Assembly: GCF_947492965.1 (NCBI RefSeq) | Contig: NZ_CANLOZ010000003.1 | Coordinates: 558,001-622,000 of the forward strand | Length of the DNA: 64,000 bases | DNA from: an uncultured Aquimarina sp. | GTDB lineage: Bacteria; Bacteroidota; Bacteroidia; Flavobacteriales; Flavobacteriaceae | Direction: 5' to 3' | Part shown: positions 35,045 to 44,373 of the stretch, piece by piece | Layout of the letters: every line of letters begins with the position of its first letter | How positions within the stretch are numbered: the first letter of the stretch is position 1 | The notes under the pieces: model-generated | Database searches by the model: none | Told to the model about the DNA's origin: nothing | The model's input: the letters and a program-made list of their open reading frames with translations, nothing else | Program-made: the position numbers and the translations under genes

Positions 35045-37135
35045 ATGATAGTATCAACAACGGTAGCAAAGGAAGTTTTACAAAAAGCATTTTCGCTATT
35101 ATGCACAGCCAAATCTATGGCAGAGCTGTATGAAGATAATTTCAAAGTAGTATCAAAGTATGTACATGCCACCTCTCGTGGTCATGAAGCTATTCAAATA
35201 GCTGTAGCAATGCAGCTGTTGCCACAAGATTATGCATTTCCTTATTATAGAGATGATGCTATGTTATTGGGTATAGGAATGCGTCCTTATGATCTGATGT
35301 TGCAATTATTAGCAAAAAGAGAGGATCCTTTTTCTGGCGGTCGTACCTATTATTCGCATCCAAGTTTAAAAGATGCTGATAAACCAAAGATTCCGCATCA
35401 ATCATCCGCAACGGGAATGCAAGCCATTCCAGCTACTGGTGTAGCGTTAGGAATGCAGTATAAAGAGTTAGTAGATATTCCACATAACGATTCCAGCAAG
35501 AGTAAGATATCTGAACAGCTTATGGCTGCACCTTTGGTGCTGTGCTCATTGGGAGATGCTTCGGTTACTGAAGGAGAAATAGCAGAGGCTTTTCAAATGG
35601 CAGCTTTGAAACAGTTACCAATATTATATTTGGTACAAGATAACGGATGGGATATTTCTGCCAACGAAGAAGAAACCAGAGCGCAAAGTGCTTATGAATA
35701 TGCGGCAGGTTTTCATGGATTAGAAGCTATTACTATTGATGGGGCTAATTTTATGGAAAGCTACCTGGCTATTCAGGAAGTGATTAAAACAATTCGGGAA
35801 GAGCGAAGACCAATGTTGGTACATGCCAAGGTTCCGTTATTAAACCATCATACTTCTGGTGTACGAATGGAGTGGTATCGTGATGATTTGGAAGAAGCTC
35901 GATCTAGAGATCCATATCCAGTACTTAGGAATCAACTATTAGAAAATGGATTTACAGAAGAAGAAGTTCAAAAAATTGAAGCAGAAGCGCAAATAGCTGT
36001 AAAGAAAGATTTGGAAGAAGCTATGAAAGCTGAAGATCCAACTCCTGAGGATTTGTTTACTCATGATTTTGCACCTACGCCAATTCTTGAAGAGTCTGGT
36101 GAACGCGCACCTGATGATAAGGATGAGGTGGTTATGGTAGATTGCGCCTTATTTGCAGTAGAAGAGCTGATGAAAAAACACAAAGAGTGTCTGTTATATG
36201 GTCAGGATGTTGGAGGAAGATTAGGAGGTGTTTTTAGAGAGGCCGCTACTTTAGCACAGAAATTTGGAGATGAACGTGTATTTAATACACCTATCCAAGA
36301 GGCGTTTATTGTCGGATCAACAGTAGGGATGTCTGCGGTTGGTTTAAAACCAATAGTGGAGGTTCAATTCGCAGATTATATTTGGCCAGGATTAAACCAG
36401 TTATTTACAGAAGTGAGTCGCTCTTGCTATTTGTCTAATGGTAAATGGCCGGTATCTATGATATTGAGAGTTCCTATAGGGGCATATGGAAGTGGAGGTC
36501 CTTATCATTCATCTTCGGTAGAATCTGTAGTGACAAATATTAGAGGATTAAAGATTGCATACCCTAGTAATGGAGCAGATCTTAAAGGATTAATGAAGGC
36601 AGCGTATTATGATCCTAATCCAGTAGTGATTTTTGAACATAAAGGATTGTATTGGTCCAAAGTAAAAGGTACTGATGCAGCAAGAACTATAGAACCATCA
36701 GAAGATTATGTATTACCATTTGGAAAAGCGAGTGTAATACAACGTATTTGGGCACAAGATGAAAAAGAAACCATAACTATTGTTACGTATGGTATGGGAG
36801 TGCATTGGGCATTGAATGCTTCGAAAGACATAGCAGATGTTGTAGAAATTATTGATTTAAGAACGCTACATCCAATAGATGAAGATACAATCATGGAATC
36901 TGTAAGAAAAACTAAAAAATGTTTAGTAGTTACAGAAGAGCCTTCGAATAACTCATTTGCCAGAGCACTAGCAGGAAAAATTCAGGAAGAATGCTTCAGA
37001 TCTTTAGATGCTCCTGTGATGACTATTGGGTCCGAAAATATGCCAGCGATTCCATTAAATAGCACATTAGAACAGACCATGATTCCTTCAACAGAAAAAG
37101 TAAAAAACAAAATACATGAATTGTTGAAGTATTAG
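35045..37135 (+). CDS. Fused alpha/beta E1 of branched-chain alpha-keto acid dehydrogenase
   Basis: 696 residues joining both E1 subunits. The alpha half (~1-350) has the thiamin diphosphate site CSLGDASVTEGEIAEAFQMAALKQLPILYLVQDNGW and a phospho-loop-like HHTSGVRMEWYR. The beta half (~365-696) has LYGQDVGGRLGGVFREA, NTPIQEAFIVGSTVGMSAVG and EVQFADYIWPGLNQL. It decarboxylates branched keto acids and loads the acyl group on E2. The fused form is usual in Flavobacteria. A terminator follows. Confidence 0.92.
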   Translation: MIVSTTVAKEVLQKAFSLLCTAKSMAELYEDNFKVVSKYVHATSRGHEAIQIAVAMQLLPQDYAFPYYRDDAMLLGIGMRPYDLMLQLLAKREDPFSGGRTYYSHPSLKDADKPKIPHQSSATGMQAIPATGVALGMQYKELVDIPHNDSSKSKISEQLMAAPLVLCSLGDASVTEGEIAEAFQMAALKQLPILYLVQDNGWDISANEEETRAQSAYEYAAGFHGLEAITIDGANFMESYLAIQEVIKTIREERRPMLVHAKVPLLNHHTSGVRMEWYRDDLEEARSRDPYPVLRNQLLENGFTEEEVQKIEAEAQIAVKKDLEEAMKAEDPTPEDLFTHDFAPTPILEESGERAPDDKDEVVMVDCALFAVEELMKKHKECLLYGQDVGGRLGGVFREAATLAQKFGDERVFNTPIQEAFIVGSTVGMSAVGLKPIVEVQFADYIWPGLNQLFTEVSRSCYLSNGKWPVSMILRVPIGAYGSGGPYHSSSVESVVTNIRGLKIAYPSNGADLKGLMKAAYYDPNPVVIFEHKGLYWSKVKGTDAARTIEPSEDYVLPFGKASVIQRIWAQDEKETITIVTYGMGVHWALNASKDIADVVEIIDLRTLHPIDEDTIMESVRKTKKCLVVTEEPSNNSFARALAGKIQEECFRSLDAPVMTIGSENMPAIPLNSTLEQTMIPSTEKVKNKIHELLKY

Positions 37136-37158
37136 TAGGTGTAAAATATAATTGTTTC

Positions 37159-37192
37159 ATCCCTAGTTATTTATATAGCTAGGGATTTTTTT
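37159..37192 (+). terminator. Terminator at end of paa/bkd run
   Basis: ATCCCTAG pairs with CTAGGGAT across an AT-rich loop, then seven Ts, about 25 bp after the E1 stop. Confidence 0.85.
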
Positions 37193-37250
37193 ACTAGTAA
37201 AAACAAGTAAAAGAAAGAAAATACTTACAAAATAATACATTTTTGAATAT

Positions 37251-37462
37251 TAAATATGTTAAAAAGCATTTTTTTTAGACAAAATACACAATTTTGTTTG
37301 GAGAATTAAAAAATGATCGTATCTTTATACCAGAGTTAATGAGTTAGCGCTTTCATTCCCCCCAAGATGAAAGCATTTTAAAAAGTGAGTTTTAATTTTA
37401 GAATAAGCCCCTAAATTAAGATGATTTGTGTGAAGAAAAAGAGCGTGGAGACGCTCTTTTTT
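37251..37462 (+). ncRNA. Multicopy small RNA, copy 1 (with promoter)
   Basis: A 212-bp unit repeated at 37585 and 46219. Promoter TTTG-N19-TATCTTTA (-7 at 37320-37327) predicts transcription from about 37332. The ~131-nt RNA has a hairpin GCTTTCAT/ATGAAAGC with a C-rich loop ending CCCCAAG, a conserved middle, and an intrinsic terminator GAGCGT-ggag-ACGCTC with T6 ending at 37462. The hairpin closing pair is T-A here and T-G in the other copies, so pairing is kept. No conserved ORF. Confidence 0.75.
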
Positions 37463-37584
37463 GTTTTTATGTTTTTTTCTATCCCTTCTGTGAGGTGAAT
37501 ATAAATTGTGGATTACTTCACCTTGATAAAAATGCTATTAACATTTGTAATAAAATTACTACAAAACAAAATATTTATAATGGT

Positions 37585-37798
37585 TAAATATGTTAAAAAG
37601 CATTTTTTTTAGATAAAATGCGCAATTTTGTTTGAAGAATTAAAAAATGATTGTATCTTTACACCAGAGTTAATGAGTTAGCGCTTTCATTTTCCCCAAG
37701 GTGAAAGCAATTTTAAAAAAGTGAGTTTTAATTTTAGAATAAGCCCCTAAATTAAGATGATTTGTGTGAAGAAAAAGAGCGTGGAGACGCTCTTTTTT
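37585..37798 (+). ncRNA. Multicopy small RNA, copy 2 (with promoter)
   Basis: Second unit, 334 bp after copy 1, same strand. -7 TATCTTTA at 37654-37661, start predicted about 37666, hairpin with loop CCCCAAG, terminator ending 37798. The sequence from promoter to terminator is nearly identical to copies 1 and 3 while the flanks differ, which points to selection on the transcription unit. The DNA between copies 1 and 2 (37463-37584) shows nothing else. Confidence 0.75.
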
Positions 37799-37879
37799 AT
37801 TTTTATATATTTTCCTGTTCACTTATTCAACTTACATAGTTTTATCAAAAAATAAAAAAGTAGGGTGTTTTTGCTTTTG

Positions 37880-37904
37880 TATGTTTTAGGAGATGTAAAA
37901 CATA
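37880..37904 (+). promoter_or_regulatory. Conserved promoter/operator of lipocalin gene 1
   Basis: TATGTTTTA and TAAAACATA form a 9-bp inverted repeat around 7 nt, preceded by GTAGGGTGTTT at 37860. The same block stands before lipocalin gene 2 (41163-41214). It may be the ECF sigma promoter or an operator of this locus. Confidence 0.55.
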
Positions 37905-37928
37905 AACTAAAAAGATATAAAAGTAATT

Positions 37929-38348
37929 ATGAAAAAAATCATTTTATTATTCGCAGCAATTTCAACAGTGCTAGTCTCCTGTCAATCCGATGATGATGCA
38001 GGTCCGTCTGATACACAGGATAAATTTATTGGTGTTTGGAAGATTATACAAGAATTCGAGGATGGAGTAGAAGTAACCCTGGATGCCTGTGATCTTGAAG
38101 ATACATTGACTGTAACTGATGATCAGAAATTTAGTGGCACTTCACATGATGTGCAAAATGGCACCTGTACATTGCAGGGAACGTTAACCGGTGGTTGGGA
38201 AAATCTTGGTAATAATATCTACAAAATTACACCAGATCTACCAGAAGCAGAAGAGATAGAAGCTACTATTACTTTTTCTGGTAATACTATGACGATCGTA
38301 ACAAACGATGAAGATGGAGAATTGAAGGAGGTACTAACAAGATCTTAA
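37929..38348 (+). CDS. Lipocalin-like lipoprotein 1
   Basis: 139 residues. Lipoprotein signal ends VLVSCQSDD (Cys ~18), followed by the acidic DDD surface-export-like stretch common after the lipid Cys in Bacteroidota. FIGVWKIIQEFEDGVEV, GTL..GWENLGNNIYKIT and ATITFSGNTMTIV form the lipocalin-like beta-barrel pattern. It converges with a TonB receptor gene and has a close paralogue at 41238, so it probably acts with that receptor as a surface ligand-binding partner. Ligand unknown. Confidence 0.75.
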   Translation: MKKIILLFAAISTVLVSCQSDDDAGPSDTQDKFIGVWKIIQEFEDGVEVTLDACDLEDTLTVTDDQKFSGTSHDVQNGTCTLQGTLTGGWENLGNNIYKITPDLPEAEEIEATITFSGNTMTIVTNDEDGELKEVLTRS

Positions 38349-38364
38349 AATTATTTATATACCG

Positions 38365-38392
38365 AGAAGACTGCAATAATATGCAGTCTTCT
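38365..38392. terminator. Bidirectional terminator between lipocalin 1 and TonB receptor 1
   Basis: AGAAGACTGCA pairs perfectly with TGCAGTCTTCT around a 6-nt loop between the convergent genes. Confidence 0.8.
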
Positions 38393-38402
38393 AGTTTATA
38401 TA

Positions 38403-41045
38403 CTAAAAATCAAAACGTAAAACCAAATCTGGAGTAAAACGAAGAGATTCATTGTCAAAACTTTCTATGAAGAAATTGAAGTTTTCATCAACATTTTCAC
38501 GATATCCCTGACTAATCACATTTTTTCTATTATATAGATTCCTAATAGATACACCTACCATACCTTTCCAATCTTTATCTCTGTCAAGTTTAAAACGATA
38601 TAAAGCTGAAATATCTAATCGATGATAATCTTTATACCTACTCGAGTTAATTCCTGTAGGATCGGTAATCGTACCATCCAAATCATTATCATCTCTAAAT
38701 AATTTGGTAAAAGGTCGTCCTGTGGCGTAATTCCAACCCATTGCAAATTCAAAATTATTTACTGTTAGTGTTTGCGAAAAATTGAATACATGTCGTTGAT
38801 CAAAGTTTCCTGGAAAATAAGAATCCTGAACAAGTGGAAATGAACTGATGGTCTTGCTGTAGGAGTATCCTGTCCAAAATCTATAATTACGAATTCTTTT
38901 TTTAAGAAGTATGTCAACTCCAATTCGTTCTTCTTCTCCATAAAAAACAGTGCTATCATCAGTATCTGGTTGTGCCAAATCAAGTATGAGATCGCTTAAT
39001 GAAGATACATCAGTTATTTTTTTATAATATCCTTCGATATCAAAATTCCATCCTTTGTAAGTATATAAACCTCCCAAAGTAAATTGCATGCTTTTTACAA
39101 CTCGAACAAAAACATCCTCATTGTCCAAGCCCTCTGTGGAGTTACTGGATAATATCCAGACGTTGTCGGATACCGGTAGGGTTGGAAATATACCACCTGT
39201 ACTATTATAAGTAAGATAATTATTGAGTTGTTGATTCTTTAATTCTGCAGAAGTATTTAATGTAAAATTATCAGATAATTGATACGATGAAAACATTCTA
39301 GGTTCTATAAAAAAAGCATTTACATTACTTAATTGCGAACCTCTTAAACCAATATTTATAAAGGTTCTTGGAGTTTTATATTTATACTCAGAATAAAGAG
39401 TGTGATTTGTTCCATTCCCTTTTAAGGCAACAACATCCTCAGGAAATGAACTCTCAAAAAGTTCATATTCAGTTCTGTTATATGTAAATTGATAACCAAC
39501 ATTAAGACTATGCTTTTTTGCTATAGGAAGATGAAGAGCATATTCACCACCAATATCATTAACTTCATTGTTAATAGCTAAACTTTGTTCATTATCAGTA
39601 TCAGAGACTAAAGGACTATTTATAAAGTTATAGCGTTGATCGTAAGAAGAAAAATAGAAGTTAATATTTTGTGATATATCATTGCGATACTTTTTATCCC
39701 AATTGAGGCTAAATCCCGAATTCCGGATTTTAAGAATGTCTTTAATATTGGTTTGCGTAGTGGTTGCTGGGATTTGTAAATTCTTATTGTTGTCTAAACG
39801 ATTTTCTGCAAAAATAGCACTCAGCTTTATCGTATTATATTCATTTGGTTTCCAAAGCATTTTGAAGTTGCTATCAGAAAAAGAAAAATCATCTTCTCTG
39901 GAAGTTTCGAGAGGTGTTGGATCTTCATTAGCATCAGGAATATTCGCTCTAGTATTCTGAAATACTTTTCTTACCAGATTGTTATACGTAATATTTTGAT
40001 AAATATCCGTTGTAGATCTTCGTCCAGCAAGCATTATTCCCAGTTTGTCAGATAGCGGTAGTTTTAAGTAAACATCTCCGTGAGTAAAATTTAAACCACC
40101 ACCAACTTGTAGCTTATCAGTAAGATCATTGTCTGATTCAATGACAACAACTCCAGAAATACGATCTCCATAGCGAACACTTGTACCACCTCTGTACACC
40201 TGAACATTTTCGGTGATAAAGGGATTAAATGAAGATATTTGATTAAAAAAATGACCACTTTGATACATTTTGATACCATCCCAAAGCACTAGGTTTTGTC
40301 CGGGTGTTCCTCCTCTTATATATAACCCTGCAGGATCTTCTGTCGGGCTACTAATGCCTGGTAATAATTGAAGGCTTTGCAATACGTCAGGTTCTACAAG
40401 ACCTGGTAACACACGCAGTTTTTTAGTTGATATATTTACCGAAGCGTCTTGATTTTTTTGAATTCCTCCAGTTAGATATTCCTTTACTAATACCTGACCT
40501 AAACTCTGAATTTCTGGCCGTAAGCTAATAGTATCACAAGATGTTATAGTTAGTTCTGAAACTTTAATAGTTTTGTTTTGATAACCAAAATATCCTATCG
40601 AAATTGAATCCCATGGATGAACTTGTAACTCGAAATTCCCCATGTTGTCCGTAAGGTCAATGGTTTTACTATTTTGAATGATATCTGCTTGTGGTAACTC
40701 AAATTTGGAAATAGCATCTATGAGAACTCCGCAGATAGTAATTTTTTTAGTATTTTTTACTAAAATGTAGTCAGTCTCACTTACTTTTTGCAATAGGTAA
40801 GAGGTTTGAAGTGCTATAATGTTCTGAAGATTGGTAATAGATAGATGTGTATTCGTAAGCTTCAGTGCTATATCTTCGATAGCTTTTACATCATATGAAA
40901 AATTAAACTTTAATTGATCTTCAAAAGTTTCCAGTATAGAAACTAAAGATTGTCTTTCGGTAGTAGTTGGTAAATTTATTTCTTGAGAATAAGAAATAAC
41001 AGTACAAAAGAGTAGTAGGGCTGGAATAAATCTGGATAATTTCAC
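38403..41045 (-). CDS. TonB-dependent receptor 1 (FecA-like, with STN domain)
   Basis: 880 residues, GTG start. Signal peptide, then an STN (secretin/TonB short N-terminal) domain at ~25-115 that usually talks to a FecR anti-sigma factor, a carboxypeptidase-regulatory-like domain (~105-180), a plug (VLVKEYLTGG...LPGLVEPDVLQSLQLLPGISS, GLYIRGGTPGQNLVLWDGI) and a 22-strand-type barrel ending in LRFDF. The terminal Phe is standard for outer-membrane insertion. It is closely similar to receptor 2 at 41725, so they arose by duplication. It imports an unknown ligand. It lies apart from the FecR/ECF genes, with lipocalin gene 2 upstream on the other strand. Confidence 0.9.
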   Translation of the reverse strand: MKLSRFIPALLLFCTVISYSQEINLPTTTERQSLVSILETFEDQLKFNFSYDVKAIEDIALKLTNTHLSITNLQNIIALQTSYLLQKVSETDYILVKNTKKITICGVLIDAISKFELPQADIIQNSKTIDLTDNMGNFELQVHPWDSISIGYFGYQNKTIKVSELTITSCDTISLRPEIQSLGQVLVKEYLTGGIQKNQDASVNISTKKLRVLPGLVEPDVLQSLQLLPGISSPTEDPAGLYIRGGTPGQNLVLWDGIKMYQSGHFFNQISSFNPFITENVQVYRGGTSVRYGDRISGVVVIESDNDLTDKLQVGGGLNFTHGDVYLKLPLSDKLGIMLAGRRSTTDIYQNITYNNLVRKVFQNTRANIPDANEDPTPLETSREDDFSFSDSNFKMLWKPNEYNTIKLSAIFAENRLDNNKNLQIPATTTQTNIKDILKIRNSGFSLNWDKKYRNDISQNINFYFSSYDQRYNFINSPLVSDTDNEQSLAINNEVNDIGGEYALHLPIAKKHSLNVGYQFTYNRTEYELFESSFPEDVVALKGNGTNHTLYSEYKYKTPRTFINIGLRGSQLSNVNAFFIEPRMFSSYQLSDNFTLNTSAELKNQQLNNYLTYNSTGGIFPTLPVSDNVWILSSNSTEGLDNEDVFVRVVKSMQFTLGGLYTYKGWNFDIEGYYKKITDVSSLSDLILDLAQPDTDDSTVFYGEEERIGVDILLKKRIRNYRFWTGYSYSKTISSFPLVQDSYFPGNFDQRHVFNFSQTLTVNNFEFAMGWNYATGRPFTKLFRDDNDLDGTITDPTGINSSRYKDYHRLDISALYRFKLDRDKDWKGMVGVSIRNLYNRKNVISQGYRENVDENFNFFIESFDNESLRFTPDLVLRFDF

Positions 41046-41189
41046 CTATTTCTTAGTGCTATGTTTTAAAATTTTTAAAGATAACTATTATAAACGATTC
41101 CCAAAGGAATCATTACTCTGTATGAAAACAAAAGAGATTAAATAATATTTTAAAAAAAATAAAAAAAAAGTAGGGTGTTTTGATTTTCG
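41046..41189. other. Divergent promoter region, TonB receptor 1 / lipocalin 2
   Basis: 192-bp gap in total with the lipocalin-2 promoter block. A CGATTCC-caaa-GGAATCATT hairpin lies at about 41093-41114. AT-rich otherwise. Confidence 0.35.
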
Positions 41190-41214
41190 TATGTTTTAGG
41201 AGTCGTAAAACATA
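41190..41214 (+). promoter_or_regulatory. Conserved promoter/operator of lipocalin gene 2
   Basis: Same 9-bp inverted repeat TATGTTTTA/TAAAACATA and GTAGGGTGTTTT lead as before lipocalin 1. The loop bases differ (GGAGTCG vs GGAGATG) while the arms are identical. Confidence 0.55.
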
Positions 41215-41237
41215 AACGTAAAAAGATAAAAACGACC

Positions 41238-41669
41238 ATGAAAAAAATCATTTTATTATTAGCCGTAATCTCTACAATTGTAATTTCTTGTAAATCCGAT
41301 GATGATGCTGCTGGACCTGTAGATATGCAAGATCCGTTTGTTGGTACTTGGAAAATAACACAAGAATTCGAAAATGGAGTAGAAGTGATGCAAGAAGCTT
41401 GCGATTTAGAAGAAACTATAACTGTCAAAAGCGATATGACATATAGTGGAACCTATTATATGATGGGAGCTTCTAGTTGTGAGGTAGGAGGAACTTATTC
41501 CGGGACTTGGGAGAATCTTGGAGACAACAAGTACAAAACTACTTTTGATGATACAGAAGGTGAAGGTACTTTAGAAATTGAAGCAACAGTTACATTTTCA
41601 GGAAATACTATGACCATTGTAAGGAATGATGAAGATGGAGAATTTAGACAGGTATTAACCAGAGTGTAA
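41238..41669 (+). CDS. Lipocalin-like lipoprotein 2
   Basis: 143 residues, paralogue of the gene at 37929 with the same MKKIILL start, lipobox (VISCKSDDD, Cys ~18) and lipocalin core (FVGTWKITQEFENGVEV, GTWENLGDNKYKTTF, ATVTFSGNTMTIVRNDEDGE). It too converges with a TonB receptor. Retention of the pair after duplication suggests each lipoprotein serves its own receptor. Confidence 0.75.
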   Translation: MKKIILLLAVISTIVISCKSDDDAAGPVDMQDPFVGTWKITQEFENGVEVMQEACDLEETITVKSDMTYSGTYYMMGASSCEVGGTYSGTWENLGDNKYKTTFDDTEGEGTLEIEATVTFSGNTMTIVRNDEDGEFRQVLTRV

Positions 41670-41685
41670 ATTACAAAAGAGATAA

Positions 41686-41722
41686 AAAAGACAATGACTT
41701 ATTTATAGTTGTTGTCTTTTTT
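41686..41722. terminator. Bidirectional terminator between lipocalin 2 and TonB receptor 2
   Basis: AAAAAAGACAA pairs with TTGTCTTTTTT across an AT-rich loop between the convergent genes. Confidence 0.7.
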
Positions 41723-41724
41723 GA

Positions 41725-44373
41725 TTAAAAATTAAATCTCAAAACAAAATCTGGAGTAAAGCGTAAAGATTTATTTTCGAAACCTTGAAGATAAAAGTTG
41801 AAATCTTCATCCTGAACATTTCTGAAACCTTGACTAATAGTATTTTTTCGGTTGTAGATGTTTCTCAGTGAAATTCCAATCATTCCATTTGTTTCTTTTG
41901 ACGTATCAATTTTAAATCTGTAAGTAACAGATGCGTCCAGTCTGTGGTAAGACTTAAATCTACTGGAGTTTATACCTCTGGGGTCGATCACTCCGCCATC
42001 GAGATCATTATCATCCCGAATTATTTGTGTAAAAGGTCTGCCGGTTGCGTAATTCCAGCCAAGAGCAAACTCGAAATCCTTTACTTTCAATGTTTGAGAA
42101 AAATTGAATGTATGACGTTGATCAAAATTCCCATCAAAATAAGTGCCTTGAACTAGTGGGAAAGAAGATATGGTTTTACTTAAGGAATATCCTGCCCAAA
42201 ATCTATAGTTCTGAACCCTTTTCTTGATCAATACATCAAAACCTATTCGCTCTTCCTCTCCATAAAATATTAATGAATCATCATCATCAGGCAATGCTAA
42301 ATCAAGAATTAGATCGGTTAATGAAGATACATCCTTTATTTTTTTATAATATCCCTCTACATCAAAATTCCATCCTTGATAAGTATATAAGCCTCCTAAC
42401 GTAAATTGCATACTTTTTACCACACGTATAGGAACTTCTTCCAGAAATTCTCCATCGAAATTATTATTAGAAAGAATCCAAATATTATCTGCAACAGGAA
42501 GTGATGGAATTGTTCCGAACACACTGTTATATGTATTAAAGTTATTTAATTGTTGGTTTTTTAGCTCTGCAGAGGTATTCAGAGTAAAGTTGTCCAATAT
42601 TTTATAAGAAGAAAACATACGGGGTTCAAGGAAAAAGGAATTCGTATTACTTAATTGTGATCCTCTTAACCCAATATTTATATATGTTTTAGGAGTTTTA
42701 TATTTATATTCGGAATATAAGGTATGATTGGTTCCATTTCCATTAATACTAGCACCAAACTCATCTGTTCCAAAATCATCCGATAAAATAGTTGTAGTTT
42801 CATATCCCGTTTCATTGTAGGTAAACTGATACCCTAAGTCTATAGATTGTTTTTTAGTAACGGGAAAATGTACTGTATATTCTGCTCCTATATCTTTAAC
42901 AGTATTATTAATAATTAGGTTTTCCGAAGAATTATTAAATGACCTTACATCAATGTTATTATATCTTTGATCAAAAGACGAGAAGTAAAAATTAATATTT
43001 TGATAGATGTCAGTTGTATATTTTTTATCCCAATGTAAACTAAGACCAAAGTTTCTAATTTTTAAAACATCTTTTACATCGGCCTCGATATTGGCTGCGG
43101 GAACTCTTACGGTTTTATCATTGTCGAGTCTATTTTCTGCAAAGATAGAACTGAGTTTAATCGTATTTTTTTTGTTAGGTTCCCAAAGAAATTTAAAATT
43201 ACTATCAGAAAAAGAAAAATTATCTGTTCTGGTGCGCCCCTCAGGAGTTTCTTCTTCATCATTGTCAGGAATATTCGATCTGGTATTCTGAAATACTTTT
43301 CGAACTAGATTGTTGTAAGCAATATTTTGATAGATATCCGTGGTGGATCTTCTGCCTGCAAGCATAAAACCTACTTTTTTTGATAATGGTACTTTAATAT
43401 ATGCATCTACATGAGTAAAATTTAAACCACCTCCAGCTTGAAACTTATCAGTGAGATCATCATCGGATTCTATAGCTACCACTCCAGATATTCTATCACC
43501 ATACCGAACACTGGTTCCACCTCGATAAACGGTTACGTTTTTAGTAATAAACGGATTAAAAGTAGAGATTTGATTAAAAAAATGACCGTTGTGATACATT
43601 TTTATTCCATCCCAAAGCACCAAGTTTTGACCAGGTGTTCCGCCTCTAATATATAGTCCTGCAGGATCCTCTGTAGGACTACTAATTCCAGGTAGTAATT
43701 GTAAACTTTGTAATACGTCGGGTTCTACAAGCCCTGGAAGAATTCGAAGTTTTTTAGTAGATATATTAACAGAAGCATCTTGATTTTTTTGAATACCTCC
43801 TGTAAGGTATTCTTTAACTAAAACCTGTCCTAAATTTTGAATTTCAGGTTGTAAACGAATAGTATCACAGCTATTAGTAAGATTGGAAATTTTTATAATT
43901 TTGTTTTTATATCCAAGGTAAGATATAGAGATGGAGTCCCAAGGATGAAGCTGTAATTCGAAAAAACCTTTGTTATCTGTAAGATCAACAGTTTTATTAT
44001 ATAGAAGTATATCTGCTTGCGGTAGTTCGAATTTAGAAACTGCATCAATAATAACACCACAGACATTTACTATTTTATCATTTTTAACAAGAATAAAATC
44101 CGTATTGCTTACTTTTTGAAGCAGATAAGAGGTTTGAGACTCTATTATTTTTTGTAGAGAATCAATGGTAATTAGTTCGCTATCAATAGATAGTGTTATA
44201 TCTTTGATAGTATCAGCATCGTAAGAAAAACTGAATTGATACTGATCTTTAAACGCTTCTAAAATTATTCTAAGCGATTGTTTTTCAGAAGAACGTACTA
44301 CTGTAATTTCTTGAGAATAAATATCAATATGCCAGAAAAAAAATAAAAATAGTATTAGTGATAAAAACCTCAC
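41725..44373 (-). CDS. TonB-dependent receptor 2 (FecA-like, with STN domain)
   Basis: 882 residues, GTG start overlapping the FecR stop (GTGA). Same architecture as receptor 1: signal, STN domain, carboxypeptidase-regulatory-like domain, plug with the identical LRILPGLVEPDVLQSLQLLP block, and a barrel ending in LRFNF. The plug is nearly identical to receptor 1 while the extracellular loops differ most, the pattern expected if the two take different ligands. It is the third gene of the ECF-FecR-receptor operon and should signal ligand binding to FecR through its STN domain. Confidence 0.92.
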   Translation of the reverse strand: MRFLSLILFLFFFWHIDIYSQEITVVRSSEKQSLRIILEAFKDQYQFSFSYDADTIKDITLSIDSELITIDSLQKIIESQTSYLLQKVSNTDFILVKNDKIVNVCGVIIDAVSKFELPQADILLYNKTVDLTDNKGFFELQLHPWDSISISYLGYKNKIIKISNLTNSCDTIRLQPEIQNLGQVLVKEYLTGGIQKNQDASVNISTKKLRILPGLVEPDVLQSLQLLPGISSPTEDPAGLYIRGGTPGQNLVLWDGIKMYHNGHFFNQISTFNPFITKNVTVYRGGTSVRYGDRISGVVAIESDDDLTDKFQAGGGLNFTHVDAYIKVPLSKKVGFMLAGRRSTTDIYQNIAYNNLVRKVFQNTRSNIPDNDEEETPEGRTRTDNFSFSDSNFKFLWEPNKKNTIKLSSIFAENRLDNDKTVRVPAANIEADVKDVLKIRNFGLSLHWDKKYTTDIYQNINFYFSSFDQRYNNIDVRSFNNSSENLIINNTVKDIGAEYTVHFPVTKKQSIDLGYQFTYNETGYETTTILSDDFGTDEFGASINGNGTNHTLYSEYKYKTPKTYINIGLRGSQLSNTNSFFLEPRMFSSYKILDNFTLNTSAELKNQQLNNFNTYNSVFGTIPSLPVADNIWILSNNNFDGEFLEEVPIRVVKSMQFTLGGLYTYQGWNFDVEGYYKKIKDVSSLTDLILDLALPDDDDSLIFYGEEERIGFDVLIKKRVQNYRFWAGYSLSKTISSFPLVQGTYFDGNFDQRHTFNFSQTLKVKDFEFALGWNYATGRPFTQIIRDDNDLDGGVIDPRGINSSRFKSYHRLDASVTYRFKIDTSKETNGMIGISLRNIYNRKNTISQGFRNVQDEDFNFYLQGFENKSLRFTPDFVLRFNF

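Noticed and set aside
37421..37498. Short ORF starting ATGATTTGTGTG inside the small RNA (peptide MICVKKKSVETLFF...)
   Set aside because: It runs through the terminator hairpin and its C-terminal part differs completely between copies, while the non-coding part is conserved, so it is not a gene.
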